From Corynebacterium oculi (GTDB lineage Bacteria > Actinomycetota > Actinomycetes > Mycobacteriales > Mycobacteriaceae), in assembly GCF_001412105.1 (NCBI RefSeq), contig NZ_LKST01000004.1:1-64000 (forward strand): a stretch of DNA of 64,000 nt. The letters run 5' to 3'. Under the pieces are notes generated by a model, which saw only the letters and a program-made list of their open reading frames with translations, had not been told where the DNA came from and made no database searches. Numbering within the stretch: the first letter of the stretch is position 1; each line of letters begins with the position of its first letter. Positions 25,794-34,808 of this stretch are shown here, piece after piece. The translations under genes and the position numbers were made by a program.

Positions 25794-25910
25794 CCCGGCA
25801 GTATATCTACGCGGTGCCTGGCTTATCCCTGCCTCTTATACCCAGGCACCGGGCACGGTATGGTGGTGGGGTCTATTACGGAGATAAAACCCACGGAGAA
25901 TGCTGAATCC

Positions 25911-26906
25911 ATGACCATCCCTGCCACTAAATCCCCCTCCGTCACCCTCCGCTTCATGGCGGCACCCACGGACGTCCTCTTTGCGGACTCTCACGGTATC
26001 TCCGGCGGGCGCGTCCTGGAGTGGATCGACAAGGCCGCCTACGCCTGCGCTACCCAGTGGAGCGGCACATACTGCGTGACCGCCTACGTGGGGCACATTC
26101 ACTTCACCCGCCCCATTCCTTCCGGGCACATCGTGGAGGTACGCTCCCGCATCGCCATGACCGGGCGTACCTCCATGCACATCATCAACGAGGTCTTTTC
26201 CGCCGACCCCCGCGAGGGCGTATTCACCCGCGCCTGCGACTGCCTGGTGATCTTCGTGGCCAAGAGCCCCGGCACCGGAAAGTCCACCCCCGTGCCCACC
26301 TTCGTGCCCACCTCCGAGGAGGAGCACCGGGTGCAGGAGGCCGCCCGCTCCCGCATCGCCCTGCGCAGCGCCATCGAGGCCGAGATGGAAAAACAAAGCT
26401 ACGATGGCCCTTCCGACGCCCCCCGCCTCATCACCCGCTTCCTGGCCAAGCCCACCGACGTGAACTGGGGTGGAAAGGTGCACGGCGGCACCGCGATGGA
26501 GTGGATCGACGAGGCCGGTACCGCCTGCACCATGGAGTGGTCCGGGGAGCACACCGTGGCCGTCTACGCCGGGGGAATCCGCTTCTACCAGCCCATCTCC
26601 ATCGGAGACCTCATCGAGGTGGACGCGCGCATGCTGCGTACCGACGAGCGCAGCATGCAGATGTCCATTCACGTGCGCGCCGGCGACGCCCACCGGGGCC
26701 GCGCGGAGCTCGAAACCGCCATTCACGCCACCGTCACCTACATCGCCAAGGACATGGACGGGCACGCGCTGCCCAGCCGACAATTCACCCCGGTGACCGA
26801 GGAAGATCAGCGTCTGGCCGAGCACGCCACCATTCTGCGCAATCTGCGCGCCGAGTACTCCCCCAAGCCGCTTATCACCCCGCCGCGCGCGCAGCACGTG
26901 GACTAG
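25911..26906 (+). CDS. double-hotdog acyl-CoA thioesterase
   Basis: The 331-aa protein consists of two tandem hotdog domains (about 8-125 and 170-290). Each has the acyl-CoA hydrolase pattern GGRVLEWIDKAAYACA or GGTAMEWIDEAGTACT and a central helix; the linker is rich in Glu and Ser. It hydrolyses acyl-CoA; chain-length preference is not readable. Two starts are possible: ATG at 25911 with GGAGA 11 nt upstream, or an in-frame ATG at 25860. I prefer the first because family homology begins at TKSPSVTLRFMAAP. Confidence 0.85.
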   Translation: MTIPATKSPSVTLRFMAAPTDVLFADSHGISGGRVLEWIDKAAYACATQWSGTYCVTAYVGHIHFTRPIPSGHIVEVRSRIAMTGRTSMHIINEVFSADPREGVFTRACDCLVIFVAKSPGTGKSTPVPTFVPTSEEEHRVQEAARSRIALRSAIEAEMEKQSYDGPSDAPRLITRFLAKPTDVNWGGKVHGGTAMEWIDEAGTACTMEWSGEHTVAVYAGGIRFYQPISIGDLIEVDARMLRTDERSMQMSIHVRAGDAHRGRAELETAIHATVTYIAKDMDGHALPSRQFTPVTEEDQRLAEHATILRNLRAEYSPKPLITPPRAQHVD

Positions 26907-27092
26907 CGTTCCGCTTTTCGACGTCAGGGGCGGGGGCGATTTTTCGGCTTTTTCCTCGCCGCTGCGTGACTCCTGTGATTCTCTTGAGCACCGCGGCGGC
27001 GCCTCACGATACCCTGCGGCGGGGAGCTCACTTTTTCTGCCGGGTAGGGTTCCCGATAGTCCCACCCGTCACACGGCGGCAGGAAAAAATAC

Positions 27093-27111
27093 TTAGCCCT
27101 GCCTAGCCTCA
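27093..27111. promoter_or_regulatory. candidate DtxR iron box before transporter 1
   Basis: TTAGCCCTGCCTAGCCTCA matches the DtxR consensus TWAGGTWAGSCTWACCTWA at 13 of 19 positions by hand. It covers about -38 to -20 relative to the predicted leaderless start at 27131, where iron-loaded DtxR would block polymerase. Confidence 0.6.
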
Positions 27112-27117
27112 TCACGC

Positions 27118-27123
27118 TAGGCT
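27118..27123 (+). promoter_or_regulatory. -10 element of the transporter 1 promoter
   Basis: TAGGCT is followed by 7 nt and then the ATG at 27131. It predicts a leaderless, DtxR-controlled transcript. Confidence 0.5.
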
Positions 27124-27130
27124 CCTCACC

Positions 27131-28156
27131 ATGCCCGCTCCTCCCCCGCGCAGCCGCCTCCTCGGCCTCGTGCTGATCCTCGTCGGCCTCCTCCTCGCCT
27201 GCATCGCCAGCCTGGCTCACGGCTCTCATCCCCTCCCCTATTCCGTGGTGTGGGATGCCCTGCGCCACCACGGCACCGGGGCCGAGGCGCAGCAGGCCGA
27301 GGTGATCGTGTGGGAACAGCGCTGGCCTCGAACCCTCGTGGCGGTCATCGCGGGTGCGGGGTTTGGGGTATCCGGGGCGCTGATCCAGGCGATCACCCGT
27401 AATCCCCTGGCCGATCCCGGGATCCTGGGCGTGAACGCCGGCGCGGCCTTTACTGTCACGGTGGGGGTGAGCGCGCTGGGGCTCAGCAGCGCCTCGGGGT
27501 ACATATGGTTTGCCTTCCTGGGGGCCGCGCTGACCACCGGGCTGGTGTACGCGATCGGCGCGGCCAGCGGCCGGGGCGGCACGGCTCACCCCGGCACTCT
27601 CGTGCTGGCGGGCGTGGCGCTGGGGGCCGTACTCACGGGTCTCTCGCGCTTTCTCACGCTGATTAACCCCGATACCTTCGACGCGATCCGGCACTGGGGC
27701 GTGGGCTCGGTGGCGGGGGCGTCGCTCAGCGATGCCCTGAGCGTCCTGCCCTTCGTGGCTGCGGGCCTGGTGCTGGCGCTCGCGCTCTCCCCGGCGCTGA
27801 ACTCGATCGCCCTGGGCGATGACCTCGCCGCCTCCCTGGGCACCAAGGTGGGGCGTACCCGAGTGTTGAGTATCCTGGCCCTGACCCTGTTAGCGGGCTC
27901 GGCCACGGCCCTGACCGGGGGCATCGGCTTTGTGGGGCTGATGGTGCCGCACGTGGTGCGGTGGTTCGTGGGGCCGGATCAGCGGTGGATCATCGCCTAC
28001 AGCATTCTTGCCGCCCCGGTGCTGGTGCTCGCGGCGGACACGGTGGGCCGCGTGATAGCGCGCCCCGGGGAGATCGAGGCCGGGATCATCACCGCCCTGC
28101 TGGGCGCGCCCGTGCTCATCGCCCTGGTGCGGCGCAGGAAGGTGAGCGGGCTATGA
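27131..28156 (+). CDS. FecCD-type siderophore ABC transporter permease (transporter 1, subunit 1)
   Basis: The 341-aa permease has 8-10 membrane helices. FecCD family motifs are visible: ITRNPLADPGILGVNAGAA, VLAGVALGAVL, and the ATPase-coupling GFVGLMVPHVVRW near residue 270. It should pair with the next permease to import an Fe-siderophore. Its stop codon overlaps the ATG of the next gene (ATGA at 28153). This subunit is intact although the two following genes carry frameshifts. Confidence 0.9.
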   Translation: MPAPPPRSRLLGLVLILVGLLLACIASLAHGSHPLPYSVVWDALRHHGTGAEAQQAEVIVWEQRWPRTLVAVIAGAGFGVSGALIQAITRNPLADPGILGVNAGAAFTVTVGVSALGLSSASGYIWFAFLGAALTTGLVYAIGAASGRGGTAHPGTLVLAGVALGAVLTGLSRFLTLINPDTFDAIRHWGVGSVAGASLSDALSVLPFVAAGLVLALALSPALNSIALGDDLAASLGTKVGRTRVLSILALTLLAGSATALTGGIGFVGLMVPHVVRWFVGPDQRWIIAYSILAAPVLVLAADTVGRVIARPGEIEAGIITALLGAPVLIALVRRRKVSGL

Positions 28157-29213
28157 GCACTCCCCCATCGACTTCGGTTATGCCCAACGGAAGTGGGGCA
28201 CCGCGCGCTTCTCCCGGCGCATACCGCTGCGCCTACTGGTGGTATGCCTGATCCTGGTGCTGGTGGCGGCGGCGTTCAGCATCATCAGCATGGGCATGGG
28301 TTCCTTCCCGCTGGGCCCGGCGGAGGTTCTGCGGGTGCTCGCCGGGGAGGGCACCCGGATTCAGCGGGTGATCGTGCTGGAATGGCGCATGCCCGTGGCC
28401 ATCGCCGCACTGTCCTTCGGGGCGCTGCTGGGCGTGGGTGGGGCGATTTTTCAGTCGCTCACCCGCAACCCCCTGGGCTCCCCGGACGTGATCGGCTTTG
28501 ACGCCGGGGCTTATACCGCCGTGACGGTCACGGTGCTGGTGGTGGGCACGAGCAACTATTGGTCACTCTCCGCGGCGGCCATCGGCGGCGGCATCCTCAC
28601 CGCCCTGGCGGTGTACCTCCTGGCGTGGCAGCGGGGCGTTCAGAGCTTCCGGCTCATCATCGTGGGCATCGCGGTCTCCGCCGGGCTGGGCTCCCTGAAC
28701 TCCTACCTCATCACCCGCGCCCGCGTGGAGGACGCCATGATGGTGGGATTCTGGGCCGCAGGCTCCCTCAACCGCGTGACCTGGCCGGGGCTCATTCCCG
28801 CGCTCATACTCGGCGCGGCGGTACTGGTGGGCTCCATGCTCCTGGCCCCCGCGCTGCGCTCCCTGGAGCTTGGCGACGACACCGCCGCCACCCACGGCAC
28901 ACCCGTGCAACGCAGCAAGATCACGCTCATGGCGCTCGGGGTAAGCACCACCGCGGTGGTCACGGCGGCGGCCGGGCCCATCGGATTCATCGCCCTGACC
29001 GCCCCGCAACTCGCCCGCCGCCTCACCCGCAGCGCGGGCGTGAGCCTCGCCGCCTCTGGCGCGATGGGGGCCGCGCTGCTCTCCAGCGCGTACCTCCTCT
29101 CCCTGGTGATCTCCCAGATATACCGCCCCATACCCGTGGGTCTCATCACCGTGTGCCTGGGCGGGGTGTACATGATCTGGCTCCTGATCCGCCAAGCCCG
29201 CACCCAGCGCTAA
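28153..29213 (+). pseudogene. FecCD-type permease (transporter 1, subunit 2), apparent 5' frameshift
   Basis: The body from about 28239 encodes an intact FecCD permease (SLTRNPLGSPDVIGFDAGA; GPIGFIALTAPQLARRL). The natural start, ATG at 28153 overlapping the previous stop, is out of frame with it. Family-like sequence (IDFGYAQRKWGTARFSRRIPLRLL) continues upstream in the main frame to 28167, where no start codon exists. One added C in the C5 run at 28162-28166 would join ATG-AGC-ACT to this frame. Without repair, translation could begin only at the GTG at 28239, losing about 29 N-terminal residues but keeping all helices. It may therefore be partly functional, or the indel may be a sequencing error. 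Confidence 0.7.
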
Positions 29214-29231
29214 CCCAAGAAAGGCCCCGCC

Positions 29232-30021
29232 ATGACCCCCTCCGCCCGCCTGCGCGCCCACCGCGCCACCATCGGTTACGATCACCGCACCATCTCCACG
29301 GAACTCAGCGTGGAGATTCCCCACGGCACCTTCACCGCCATCATCGGCCCCAACGGCTGCGGAAAGTCCACCCTGCTGCGCGCCCTAGCCCGCGTGCTCG
29401 CCCCCGCCTCCGGGGAAATCACCCTCGACGGCAAAAACATCCACTCCCTCCCCGCCAAACACGTAGCCCGGGAACTAGGCCTCCTGCCCCAAACCTCGCT
29501 TGCACCCGAGGGAATCCGCGTGGCCGACCTCGTGGCGCGCGGGCGCGCCCCCTACCAAAACCTCTTTCAACAGTGGCGCGAGAGACAAAGAAGCCGTACA
29601 CCCGGCCCTGGAAGCCACCAGCACCCTCGACCTCTCCGACCGGCTCGTAGACGAACTCTCCGGCGGGCAGCGCCAACGGGTGTGGATCGCCATGCTCCTG
29701 GCCCAGGCCACCCCGATCATGCTCCTCGACGAACCCACCACCTTCCTGGACATCGCCCACCAATACGACCTCATGGAACTGCTGCGCGGGCTGCACGAGG
29801 AGGGCAAGACTATCGTCACCGTGCTACACGACCTCAACCAGGCCGCCCGCTACGCGGATCGGCTGGTGGTGATGAAGGCAGGAGAGATCGTGACCGTGGG
29901 AACACCGATGGACGTGCTCACCCCCGCCCTCATGGAGGAAGTATTTGGACTACGCTGCCTGGTGGTTCCCGATCCAGTGACGGGGACGCCCTCGGTGGTG
30001 CCGGTGGATCCGAGGGGGTAG
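29232..30021 (+). pseudogene. siderophore ABC transporter ATPase (transporter 1), frameshifted
   Basis: The first frame (from 29232) has Walker A GPNGCGKST and runs through ARGRAPYQNLFQQW. It loses homology after about 29580. The remainder lies in another frame: DKEAVHPALEATSTLDL, the signature LSGGQRQRVWIAML, Walker B IMLLDEPTTFLDI, the switch VLHDLNQA and the FepC-type tail VVPDPVTGTPSVVP. Removing one base in GCGAGAGAC (29579-29586) gives QQWREDKEAV, the same length as the intact paralogue. As written, the ATPase would be truncated and inactive. No substrate-binding protein accompanies this transporter. Confidence 0.8.
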
Positions 30022-30185
30022 AGCGCGGCAAATAGACCTATCCACAAAATAAAATGAGCGCTGTTCGGGGGAACCTTCATTTCTTCGAACATTTGATCCC
30101 TTCCGTGGCACATGTCCCTGCCACGAGTGGGGGCGGTGCCCTGTGCTAAGGGTACGTCCTCTCTAAAAGAAGGGAGGTGGGAATC

Positions 30186-30293
30186 ATGGCCCTGTCGAAC
30201 AAAAGGAGCCGCCGCGAGAGTAGCGGCCTCTACAGCAGCGTCATCGCGGGTTACATCCGCGATGGGATTAGCTGGTTGATCGACCTCTGGTAG
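30186..30293 (+). CDS. possible 35-aa peptide with basic N-terminus and amphipathic C-terminus
   Basis: A short reading frame starts at 30186 with a strong GGGAGGTGGG box 5-10 nt upstream. The peptide has a basic, Ser-rich N-terminus (SNKRSRRESS). A helix-prone C-terminus follows (YSSVIAGYIRDGISWLIDLW), with hydrophobic and charged residues on opposite faces. It resembles small membrane-active or porin-like peptides in size only; I do not recognise it. A small GTGGCA/TGCCAC hairpin lies at 30105-30124 in its leader. It could be chance. Confidence 0.35.
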   Translation: MALSNKRSRRESSGLYSSVIAGYIRDGISWLIDLW

Positions 30294-30419
30294 TCCCACC
30301 CGAGAATCCCTACTCTTCGCGTTTTTACCTCCAGGCGCGGAGAATAACACCCTTCTAGATCAGCCCCGGCCCCACAGCAATGGTTCACGGGGAGTGGCAC
30401 CGCCCCTAGCCGAATAAGA

Positions 30420-30623
30420 CTAAGCCCTCCGCCTTGCTGCAAGGAACCTCACGCCCACAAACATGGCAAATAAGATGAGGGACGTGCCAATAAAGACGGT
30501 GGCCACCCCCAGCAACCGATAACCACTCTCCGCCCAGTCGGTCACCGGCCAGTTCATCACCACGGTTGCTATGAGGGAGAACAGCAGCGCCTCCACGGCG
30601 GACTTACGGAGATTGGCCGACAT
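30420..30623 (-). CDS. hypothetical small two-helix membrane protein
   Basis: The 67-aa protein has two hydrophobic segments (VEALLFSLIATVVM and LLGVATVFIGTSLILFAMFVGV), separated by NWPVTDWAESGY, with a basic C-terminus RFLAARRRA. The start at 30623 has GAAAGG 8-9 nt upstream. The family is unknown to me. It lies downstream of the LysE-type gene on the same strand, 87 bp apart. Confidence 0.6.
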   Translation of the reverse strand: MSANLRKSAVEALLFSLIATVVMNWPVTDWAESGYRLLGVATVFIGTSLILFAMFVGVRFLAARRRA

Positions 30624-30710
30624 ACACAAACCTTTCGGGAATAAACGGATAAGGGTCAATACCGCCCACCTTAGCCAAATGTCCACTCCATCACACACAT
30701 CACAGACCAA

Positions 30711-31343
30711 TCACCACCTCCCCACCATCACCGCCGCTAGCACCAGCATGGCCACCCCACCCGCGCCCTGCATGACCACGACGGCGCGGTTACTGGCCCG
30801 CAGCACTCGGCGCGCGGCCAGACTCAGGCAGGTGTACACCACTACCACACTCACGGTAAACGCCATGCCCAGGGTGAACATCTGCGTGCTCACGGACCAC
30901 GCGGCCTGGGTGTTCACGAACTGCGGCAGCATGGCCACAAAGAACATGAGGGCCTTGGGATTGAGCAGGCTCACGCCCATGCCCTCCCACACGGGCGAGG
31001 AGGCCTTATTACCCTGCGCTTGCCCCTGCGCCCCAGCCGCCACCCGCGCGGCGGGACGCAGACCCCAGAGCAGCGTGGCACCCAGGTATATCAGTAGCGC
31101 GGCTCCGCCCAGGCTGATCGCGGTCAGTACCGCTGGGTGTTGGGTGACTATCACCCCTACTCCGGCGGCCACCACGGCGCTCATGAGCACGTATCCGGCC
31201 CCGATTCCCGCCACGGCCTGGTTAACTGCCGCGCGGGACTCCGAGCCGATCACGTGGCGCAGGATGAGGCCCCAGTCCGGCCCCGGAATGCAGGTCATCA
31301 GGATGGAGAGTCCCCAGAAGCTCATCAGCAGCGCAATATCCAT
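30711..31343 (-). CDS. LysE/RhtB-family amino-acid exporter
   Basis: The 210-aa membrane protein has about six helices. The LysE family hallmark CIPGPDWGLILRHVIG is at about residues 18-33, followed by the central loop and SLLNPKALMFFVAMLPQF near residue 115. The exported amino acid cannot be read from sequence. The start at 31343 is chosen for the family N-terminus (MDIALLMSFWG). The divergent Lrp-type regulator is the likely controller, a common LysE arrangement. Confidence 0.85.
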   Translation of the reverse strand: MDIALLMSFWGLSILMTCIPGPDWGLILRHVIGSESRAAVNQAVAGIGAGYVLMSAVVAAGVGVIVTQHPAVLTAISLGGAALLIYLGATLLWGLRPAARVAAGAQGQAQGNKASSPVWEGMGVSLLNPKALMFFVAMLPQFVNTQAAWSVSTQMFTLGMAFTVSVVVVYTCLSLAARRVLRASNRAVVVMQGAGGVAMLVLAAVMVGRW

Positions 31344-31440
31344 GCACACGAGGGTCCTAGAACGCAGCAAAGAAACCAAAGGTGCGTAGATTCCATCGCT
31401 ACCTGGCAAGAAGGAACCCAAGAGTGCATAATTCTTGCAC

Positions 31441-31893
31441 ATGGACGGACTTTCTCGCACGATTCTTTCTGCCCTGCAAGACAATGCGCGCACCACCGCC
31501 GCCGGGCTGGCCGCGCGCACGGGGGCGGCGGCCTCCACCTGCCTGCGCAGGCTGCGCTCCTTAGAATCCTCCGGGGCGATTCGCGGCTATCACGCGGACG
31601 TGGATCCCGCCGCCGTGGGCTTTTCCCTCCAGGTGATCGCCTTTGTCACCCTGGAGCGGGAGAATCGAGCCACCATCGAGGCCTTTGAAAAGGAGGTAGT
31701 GACCATTGACCAGGTGCTCAGCGCTGAGCGGCTGTTTGGCGATCCCGATTACCTGCTGCGCGTGGTGGCCCGAGACCTAGAGGATTACCAACGGCTGCGC
31801 GATAATCACCTGGGCAGCCGGCCGGGATTGAACAAGATTACCTCCACGATGGTGATGCGCACCCTCGTGGAGCATCGCCCGCTACCGCTCTAG
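31441..31893 (+). CDS. Lrp/AsnC-family transcriptional regulator
   Basis: The 150-aa protein has an N-terminal winged HTH (LSRTILSALQDNARTTAAGLAARTG, then STCLRRLRSLESSGAIRGY) and a C-terminal RAM ligand-binding domain (QVIAFVTLERE, FGDPDYLLRVVARD). It probably senses an amino acid and activates the divergent LysE-type exporter. CATAAT lies 8 nt before the ATG, suggesting a near-leaderless message. The 3' end overlaps the convergent siderophore-reductase gene by 12 bp. Confidence 0.88.
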   Translation: MDGLSRTILSALQDNARTTAAGLAARTGAAASTCLRRLRSLESSGAIRGYHADVDPAAVGFSLQVIAFVTLERENRATIEAFEKEVVTIDQVLSAERLFGDPDYLLRVVARDLEDYQRLRDNHLGSRPGLNKITSTMVMRTLVEHRPLPL

Positions 31894-33564
31894 CCACAGC
31901 AGGGTGGAGGACCAGCCCACGCGAACCGTCCGCGCCACCCGCAGTCCCCCCTCGGCGGCCGCGCGCTCCACGTCGCCCCTGGTGGGCACGCGGGTGCCGT
32001 CCAGGCACAGGCGCACGATGTCCTCAGCGAAGTCATGCTCGCTGTCCTCCCCCTCGGGGGTAAGCCGGGTCAGCAGCGCCACCCGGGCACCCAGAGAACC
32101 GAGAATACGCAGCCGCTCGGCCACCTCCGCCACGGTGGCCTGGCCGAAGGGATCCACCAGGATCACCAGCCCCGCCTGCCCCTCAGTGAGGGAAGCCCAT
32201 GCCACCGCCTGTGCCGGGGTGCCGCGCCGGGTGAACTCCTCGGCGTACACGCGCGCCCCCGGCCCGCACACCACCACGGGAGCCTCCGCAGAACCACCGG
32301 CGGTAACCGCCTCCACCAGAGCCGGGGCCACCCACTGCGCGGATTCCTCGGCTTCCTCCTCCCACTCGGCGGCGTCGTATAGCACCGGGCGGGGCGCGCC
32401 CGTGCGCAGCACCTCCTCGATGCCCGCCACCGCCAGGGTGCGGTGGGCGGACACCCCGGCCAGGTGCTCGAAGATGTGTGATTCCTCGTCCGCCAGTTCC
32501 CGGGAGAGCGCCGTGAGCGCGTACCCCTGCCCGGCGCACTCGATCAGCCCCAGGGATTCCAGGTATCGCAGCAGCCTGACCAGGGCGTCGGGGGCGATGC
32601 CGGTGGCCTGGGAAAGGTCGGTCGCCCCGGCGTCGGGGCGATCCGCGATCGCCGCGAACACCCCCGCCCGCATGGCCGCGCGCACGGCGAAGCCCGGCAC
32701 CGGGTCCAGTAGCGCGGCAAGCTGGGTAAACAGCGCGTAGCCGGTGTTGGCCTTCTCCTCGTCCTGGGCTACGGCGCGGCGTCGCCAGTAGCCGGTAACT
32801 TCCAGGTTTTCCGGGGCCACGCCGCGCTCTTTGAGGTCGCGGCGGATCTGGCGGAGGCTGCCCGCCTCCCCAGCCACCCAGGCGTAGGGCGTGCCCGGCA
32901 AGAACTGCGCCTGGGCCACGGCGTCGGCCAGGCTGCCGCCCTCGGCGCGCACCACCCAGCGCACGTCCACCTCCGCCGCGCCGGGCAACTCCTGAATGTG
33001 CTCGCGCCGCGCCACCTCCACGATGGCCAAGCAGCGGTGCCCGGCGGGTAGTTCCTCCAGGCAGCGGCTCATCGCGGGCAGGGCGGTTTCATCGCCCACC
33101 AGCAGCAGCCAGTCGGTGTGGGTGGGCAGGCGCAGGCAGTTCTTCGGGCCTGACACCCACAGGCGATCGCCCACCTGGGCGGCGCGCGCCCATTCGTCGG
33201 CAAGCCCCGCCGCGTGGTGGGCAAAGTCCACGGTCAACCGCCCGGCCTCCGGCTCCCAGCGGCGCACCGTATAGGTGCGGAAGAGGTCCTTGACCTCCGC
33301 CGTCCACTGCACAACACCGCGCTCGTCGGGCTCGGGGCGGGGCCGCGCGCCGGTAGCGGGATCGGGGAAGATCAACCGCACGTCATCGTCGAAGCCGTCG
33401 CTGACCAGCCCCGGAACCTCAAACCCGGCGTAGGCGTGCGCGGCCAGTTGCTCCCCGCCAAACACCACGCGCCTCATGCCGGAGTTGATCTGCTCCACCT
33501 CCACCACCTCTAGCTCGCGCACGGAGATGGGGTAAATATCGCGATCCCTGCTATTCTTGCCCAC
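31882..33564 (-). CDS. siderophore-interacting reductase fused to a methyltransferase-like domain
   Basis: The 560-aa protein has an N-terminal SIP/ViuB-type ferric-siderophore reductase (about 10-265). The FAD-binding RTYTVRRWEPEAGRLTVDFAHH and the NAD(P)H-side segments WLLLVGDETALPAM and AWVAGEAGSLRQIRRDL are visible. From about residue 275 it continues as an O-methyltransferase-like protein: a winged-helix dimerisation domain (AMRAGVFAAIADRP...ALVRLLRYLESLGLIE), then a Rossmann-like part. The usual SAM motif (DxGxGxG) is missing, reading VVVCGPGARVYAEEF, so activity is doubtful. The GTG start is 2 nt after the hydroxylase stop, within the NRPS operon. It likely releases iron after uptake. 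Confidence 0.85.
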   Translation of the reverse strand: MGKNSRDRDIYPISVRELEVVEVEQINSGMRRVVFGGEQLAAHAYAGFEVPGLVSDGFDDDVRLIFPDPATGARPRPEPDERGVVQWTAEVKDLFRTYTVRRWEPEAGRLTVDFAHHAAGLADEWARAAQVGDRLWVSGPKNCLRLPTHTDWLLLVGDETALPAMSRCLEELPAGHRCLAIVEVARREHIQELPGAAEVDVRWVVRAEGGSLADAVAQAQFLPGTPYAWVAGEAGSLRQIRRDLKERGVAPENLEVTGYWRRRAVAQDEEKANTGYALFTQLAALLDPVPGFAVRAAMRAGVFAAIADRPDAGATDLSQATGIAPDALVRLLRYLESLGLIECAGQGYALTALSRELADEESHIFEHLAGVSAHRTLAVAGIEEVLRTGAPRPVLYDAAEWEEEAEESAQWVAPALVEAVTAGGSAEAPVVVCGPGARVYAEEFTRRGTPAQAVAWASLTEGQAGLVILVDPFGQATVAEVAERLRILGSLGARVALLTRLTPEGEDSEHDFAEDIVRLCLDGTRVPTRGDVERAAAEGGLRVARTVRVGWSSTLLWLER

Positions 33565-33566
33565 TT

Positions 33567-34808
33567 TTATAGTCCTTTCACGCCGGAGACGATTCTATCG
33601 GAGAGTTCGCCCAGGCAACTAAGGTTGGCAAAGCCCGGCCCCTGCCGATACCCCGCCAGGGTGGGCAGGAAGAGCCTGCCGTTTAACCCCTCGAAGCGCA
33701 GGGTGGCGTCGATACGCTCCTCAATGTCCTGGGCGCGCACCGCCCGCCAGTCGGCAGCACCCGCCTCCCGGGCCAGGCGCTCGCGGGTGCCGGGTTCCAG
33801 GTACGCACCGAACCACAGCGGGGAATTACCGCGCGCGTCCACCACCAGATCCGCGAGCACGCTGCCCTCGTGGGCGATACCCCCGGCCTCGGTGCGCCGG
33901 TACCGCACCCGCAGCGCGCCCTCTGATTCCTCCACCGCACGCACCGTGCCGCGACGGTGCTCCACGCGCCCATCGCACCCCACGCGCTGCTGAATCCGCA
34001 CGGAATACACGCTGCGATCCGTGCGCCCCAGCAGGTCGCGCCGGGCGGGCTCGTCTAACTCCTGCCAGCGGTGGGGATCGGTGTACAGGCGGTTTTCAAA
34101 CTGCCCCTCGCCTCGGGTGAAAATTGCCGCGCTGGGCGAGATCACGGTAATCTCCCCCACCCGGGTATCCAGGAGCTGATCCACCACGCTGGCCGAGGAC
34201 TCACCGGAGCCGATCACCGCCACCGAGGCCCCCTCGGCGGGGCGCTGCCCCCAAAAGTCCGCCAGGGAGCACACCCCCGGCACCCGCGCTATCCGACGCG
34301 CGCTCGACCCCGGCCCCGTGACCATGAGGCCGCGCGCGGTCAAACGGCCAGCGGTGGTATCCACCTCCCAGTCCTCTGCCAGGCGCGCGCTGGTGACCTC
34401 GGCCGATAGCACCGAGATGCCCAGGCGATCCACCACCCATTGCAGATAATCCGCCCACTGCTCGTGCAGCGGGGCGGGACGGCCGCGATCAATCCAGGCG
34501 GCGAACTCCCCGCGATCAATCAGGAAGGCCGCCCAGCCGTGCCGGGCCAGCGCCTCGTCCACCTCCCCCGAGCGCGCCCCCGCCACGCGGGTGCGGTAGG
34601 GGAATCCCACGTCCTTCTCCGGCGGGGTGCCCAGGCCGTGACGGCCATCCGTCCACCCGCCGCGCGCCCGCCAGTGCCCGCCCACCCCCAACGGGTCCAC
34701 CAGCCGCACCGAGGGCGCGGGGCAGCCGAGTTCGCGCAGCACGGCGGCCTTGGCCGCCACCGCCACGCCCTTGGGGCCCGCGCCCACCACGAGTAGATCC
34801 ACCGTCAT
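33567..34808 (-). CDS. MbtG-like L-lysine/ornithine N-hydroxylase
   Basis: The 413-aa flavin monooxygenase hydroxylates the side-chain amine of lysine (or ornithine), making the N-OH amine of a hydroxamate. It resembles mycobactin MbtG throughout: FAD motif VVGAGPKGVAVAAKAAVLRE, GGWTDGRHGLGTPPEKDVGFPYR, EFAAWIDRGRPAP, the NADPH motif VAVIGSGESSASVV, and the C-terminal LFLPTLAGYRQGPGFANLSCLG. Its ATG shares one base with the NRPS stop (TAATG), so it is translationally coupled. Lysine is favoured over ornithine only by the MbtG similarity. Confidence 0.9.
   Translation of the reverse strand: MTVDLLVVGAGPKGVAVAAKAAVLRELGCPAPSVRLVDPLGVGGHWRARGGWTDGRHGLGTPPEKDVGFPYRTRVAGARSGEVDEALARHGWAAFLIDRGEFAAWIDRGRPAPLHEQWADYLQWVVDRLGISVLSAEVTSARLAEDWEVDTTAGRLTARGLMVTGPGSSARRIARVPGVCSLADFWGQRPAEGASVAVIGSGESSASVVDQLLDTRVGEITVISPSAAIFTRGEGQFENRLYTDPHRWQELDEPARRDLLGRTDRSVYSVRIQQRVGCDGRVEHRRGTVRAVEESEGALRVRYRRTEAGGIAHEGSVLADLVVDARGNSPLWFGAYLEPGTRERLAREAGAADWRAVRAQDIEERIDATLRFEGLNGRLFLPTLAGYRQGPGFANLSCLGELSDRIVSGVKGL

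Larger units (their letters stand above)
26907..27130. other. intergenic region before the first siderophore transporter
   Basis: This 224-bp region holds a T-rich stretch after the thioesterase stop, a DtxR-like site at 27093-27111 and a -10 element at 27118-27123. No reading frame in it looks coding. Confidence 0.5.
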
